From assembly GCF_024170225.1 (NCBI RefSeq), contig NZ_JALJXU010000003.1, forward strand, positions 1-64,000: 64,000 bases of DNA, written 5' to 3'. Positions 63,339 to 64,000 of this stretch are shown piece after piece (the first letter of the stretch is position 1; each line of letters starts with the position of its first letter). The notes under the pieces are model-generated. The model saw only the letters and a list, made by a program, of their open reading frames with translations. It did not search any database and was not told the DNA's origin. Made by a program: the position numbers and the translations under genes. This DNA is from Streptococcus gallinaceus. Its GTDB lineage: Bacteria; Bacillota; Bacilli; Lactobacillales; Streptococcaceae.

Positions 63339-64000
63339 AATTTCGATTGTTGTTCCTGTATACAATGTCGAGGAATATCTATCAACTTGCATAGAGAGCA
63401 TTCTTTGTCAAAACTATCAGTATTTAGAAATTATATTGGTTAATGATGGCTCAACAGATTCTTCGGGGAAGATTTGTGAAAGGTATCAGAAAATAGATGA
63501 GAGAATAAAGGTACTTCATAAGCAAAATGGAGGTCTATCGGATGCTCGGAATAAGGGAACAGAAATTGCTAGCGGAGACTATATCACATACGTGGATTCA
63601 GATGATTTTATAGCTGAGAACTATATTGAAGAATTATATAATATTTTGTTAAAAAAAGAGGCTGATATAGCAGTTTGTTCTTATATTGATTATAGAGAGG
63701 GGGAAACTTGCGAAGAGAAGAGTCTGTTGAAAAATTGGACAATATCTTTGTATAGTTCTGCTGATATCATTCAATTAATGTATGACTTTAATCGATTTAA
63801 ATCAAGCTTAACAACAGCGTGGGGGCTATTACTTCCTAGCAAGGTTGCTAAAAAAGTCACGTTTCCAAAGGGAAAATTGCATGAAGATGAATTTACGACC
63901 TACAAGTATTATCTTGAAGTGGAGAAAGTTGCGGTAACAAATCAGCCGCTGTATTTTTATCGCTATCGAAAAGATTCGATTATGAATAAGGAATTTAATT
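63331..64000 (+). CDS. Capsule glycosyltransferase, GT2 family (cut by window edge)
   Basis: A GTG at 63331 opens a frame that stays open to the right edge (223 codons). It reads ISIVVPVYNVEEYLSTCIES, ILVNDGSTDSSGKICERYQ, NGGLSDARNKGTEIASGDY and YVDSDDFIAENYIEELY, a complete GT2 nucleotide-binding half; LTTAWGLLLPSK and HEDEFTTYKYYLE follow. It overlaps the previous gene by eight bases. The donor and 3' end are outside the window. Confidence 0.9.
   Translation, partial: MHKISIVVPVYNVEEYLSTCIESILCQNYQYLEIILVNDGSTDSSGKICERYQKIDERIKVLHKQNGGLSDARNKGTEIASGDYITYVDSDDFIAENYIEELYNILLKKEADIAVCSYIDYREGETCEEKSLLKNWTISLYSSADIIQLMYDFNRFKSSLTTAWGLLLPSKVAKKVTFPKGKLHEDEFTTYKYYLEVEKVAVTNQPLYFYRYRKDSIMNKEFN

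Overview
The window looks like a chromosome segment of a low-GC Gram-positive Streptococcus, closest in gene content to the S. suis group. Support comes from AGGAGG-type ribosome sites, uvrC/obgE/uvrB of streptococcal type, an LPXTG protein with Rib-like repeats, a glgC-glgD-glgA-glgB operon, a type VII secretion remnant, and a wzg-wzh-wzd-wze capsule locus next to a divergent LysR gene. The species is inferred from gene content only.

Region 1 (1-4.9 kb) is worn: the tail of an LPXTG surface protein, an IS982-family element, a broken RpiR-type regulator, a broken amino-acid permease, an intact YjjG-like HAD phosphatase and an MFS transporter carrying two frameshifts. uvrC (4.9-6.7 kb) follows.

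Region 2 (6.9-27.7 kb) is the main feature: a complete bacterial microcompartment (BMC) locus built around a glycyl radical enzyme whose residues match choline trimethylamine-lyase (CutC: Tyr208, Asp216, Cys489, Glu491, Thr502, Gly821). All genes point the same way. They encode eight BMC-H type shell proteins (one EutS-like, one with a long C-terminal extension, three in an exact 296-bp tandem array), one BMC-P vertex protein, the activase CutD, an alcohol dehydrogenase, an acylating aldehyde dehydrogenase, a PduL phosphotransacylase, EutJ/EutQ/EutP/EutT-like accessory proteins, a DMT transporter, a small winged-helix-like protein and a pyruvate:ferredoxin oxidoreductase. Expected flow: choline is cleaved to trimethylamine and acetaldehyde inside the shell; acetaldehyde becomes ethanol (recycling NADH) or acetyl-CoA, then acetyl phosphate. 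A MerR-family gene closes the locus. The promoter of the operon and that of the merR gene share a nearly identical element with a 19-bp spacer, the hallmark of MerR-activated promoters, so the locus appears self-contained and autoregulated. Three proteins in it (an aldehyde dehydrogenase paralogue, the EutP-like and the EutT-like protein) have lost catalytic motifs yet remain full-length.

Region 3 (27.7-38.2 kb) is mostly core: a DUF4044 peptide, obgE, a small conserved protein, an ABC-F protein behind an attenuator-like leader, a small NTPase, a GlnPQ amino-acid transporter, a CPBP membrane protease under a palindromic promoter, and uvrB. Region 4 (38.3-42.1 kb) is a decayed type VII secretion cluster: esxA has a stop codon exactly at the Trp of its WxG motif, esaA is broken twice, an essA-like gene is short, and essB/essC are absent.

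Region 5 (42.2-50 kb) has a Nudix hydrolase, an amino-acid binding lipoprotein and the glycogen operon glgC-D-A-B (minus strand). Region 6 (49.6 kb to the end) is the capsule locus: a divergent LysR/Nudix pair, the wzg-wzh-wzd-wze regulatory block, a PglF-like dehydratase with an initiating sugar transferase, a reductase-like gene ending at an A_AAA_AAA slippery site, glycosyltransferases and an EpsG-like polymerase. The locus runs off the right edge, and no flippase is seen inside the window. I found no tRNA, rRNA or CRISPR array.
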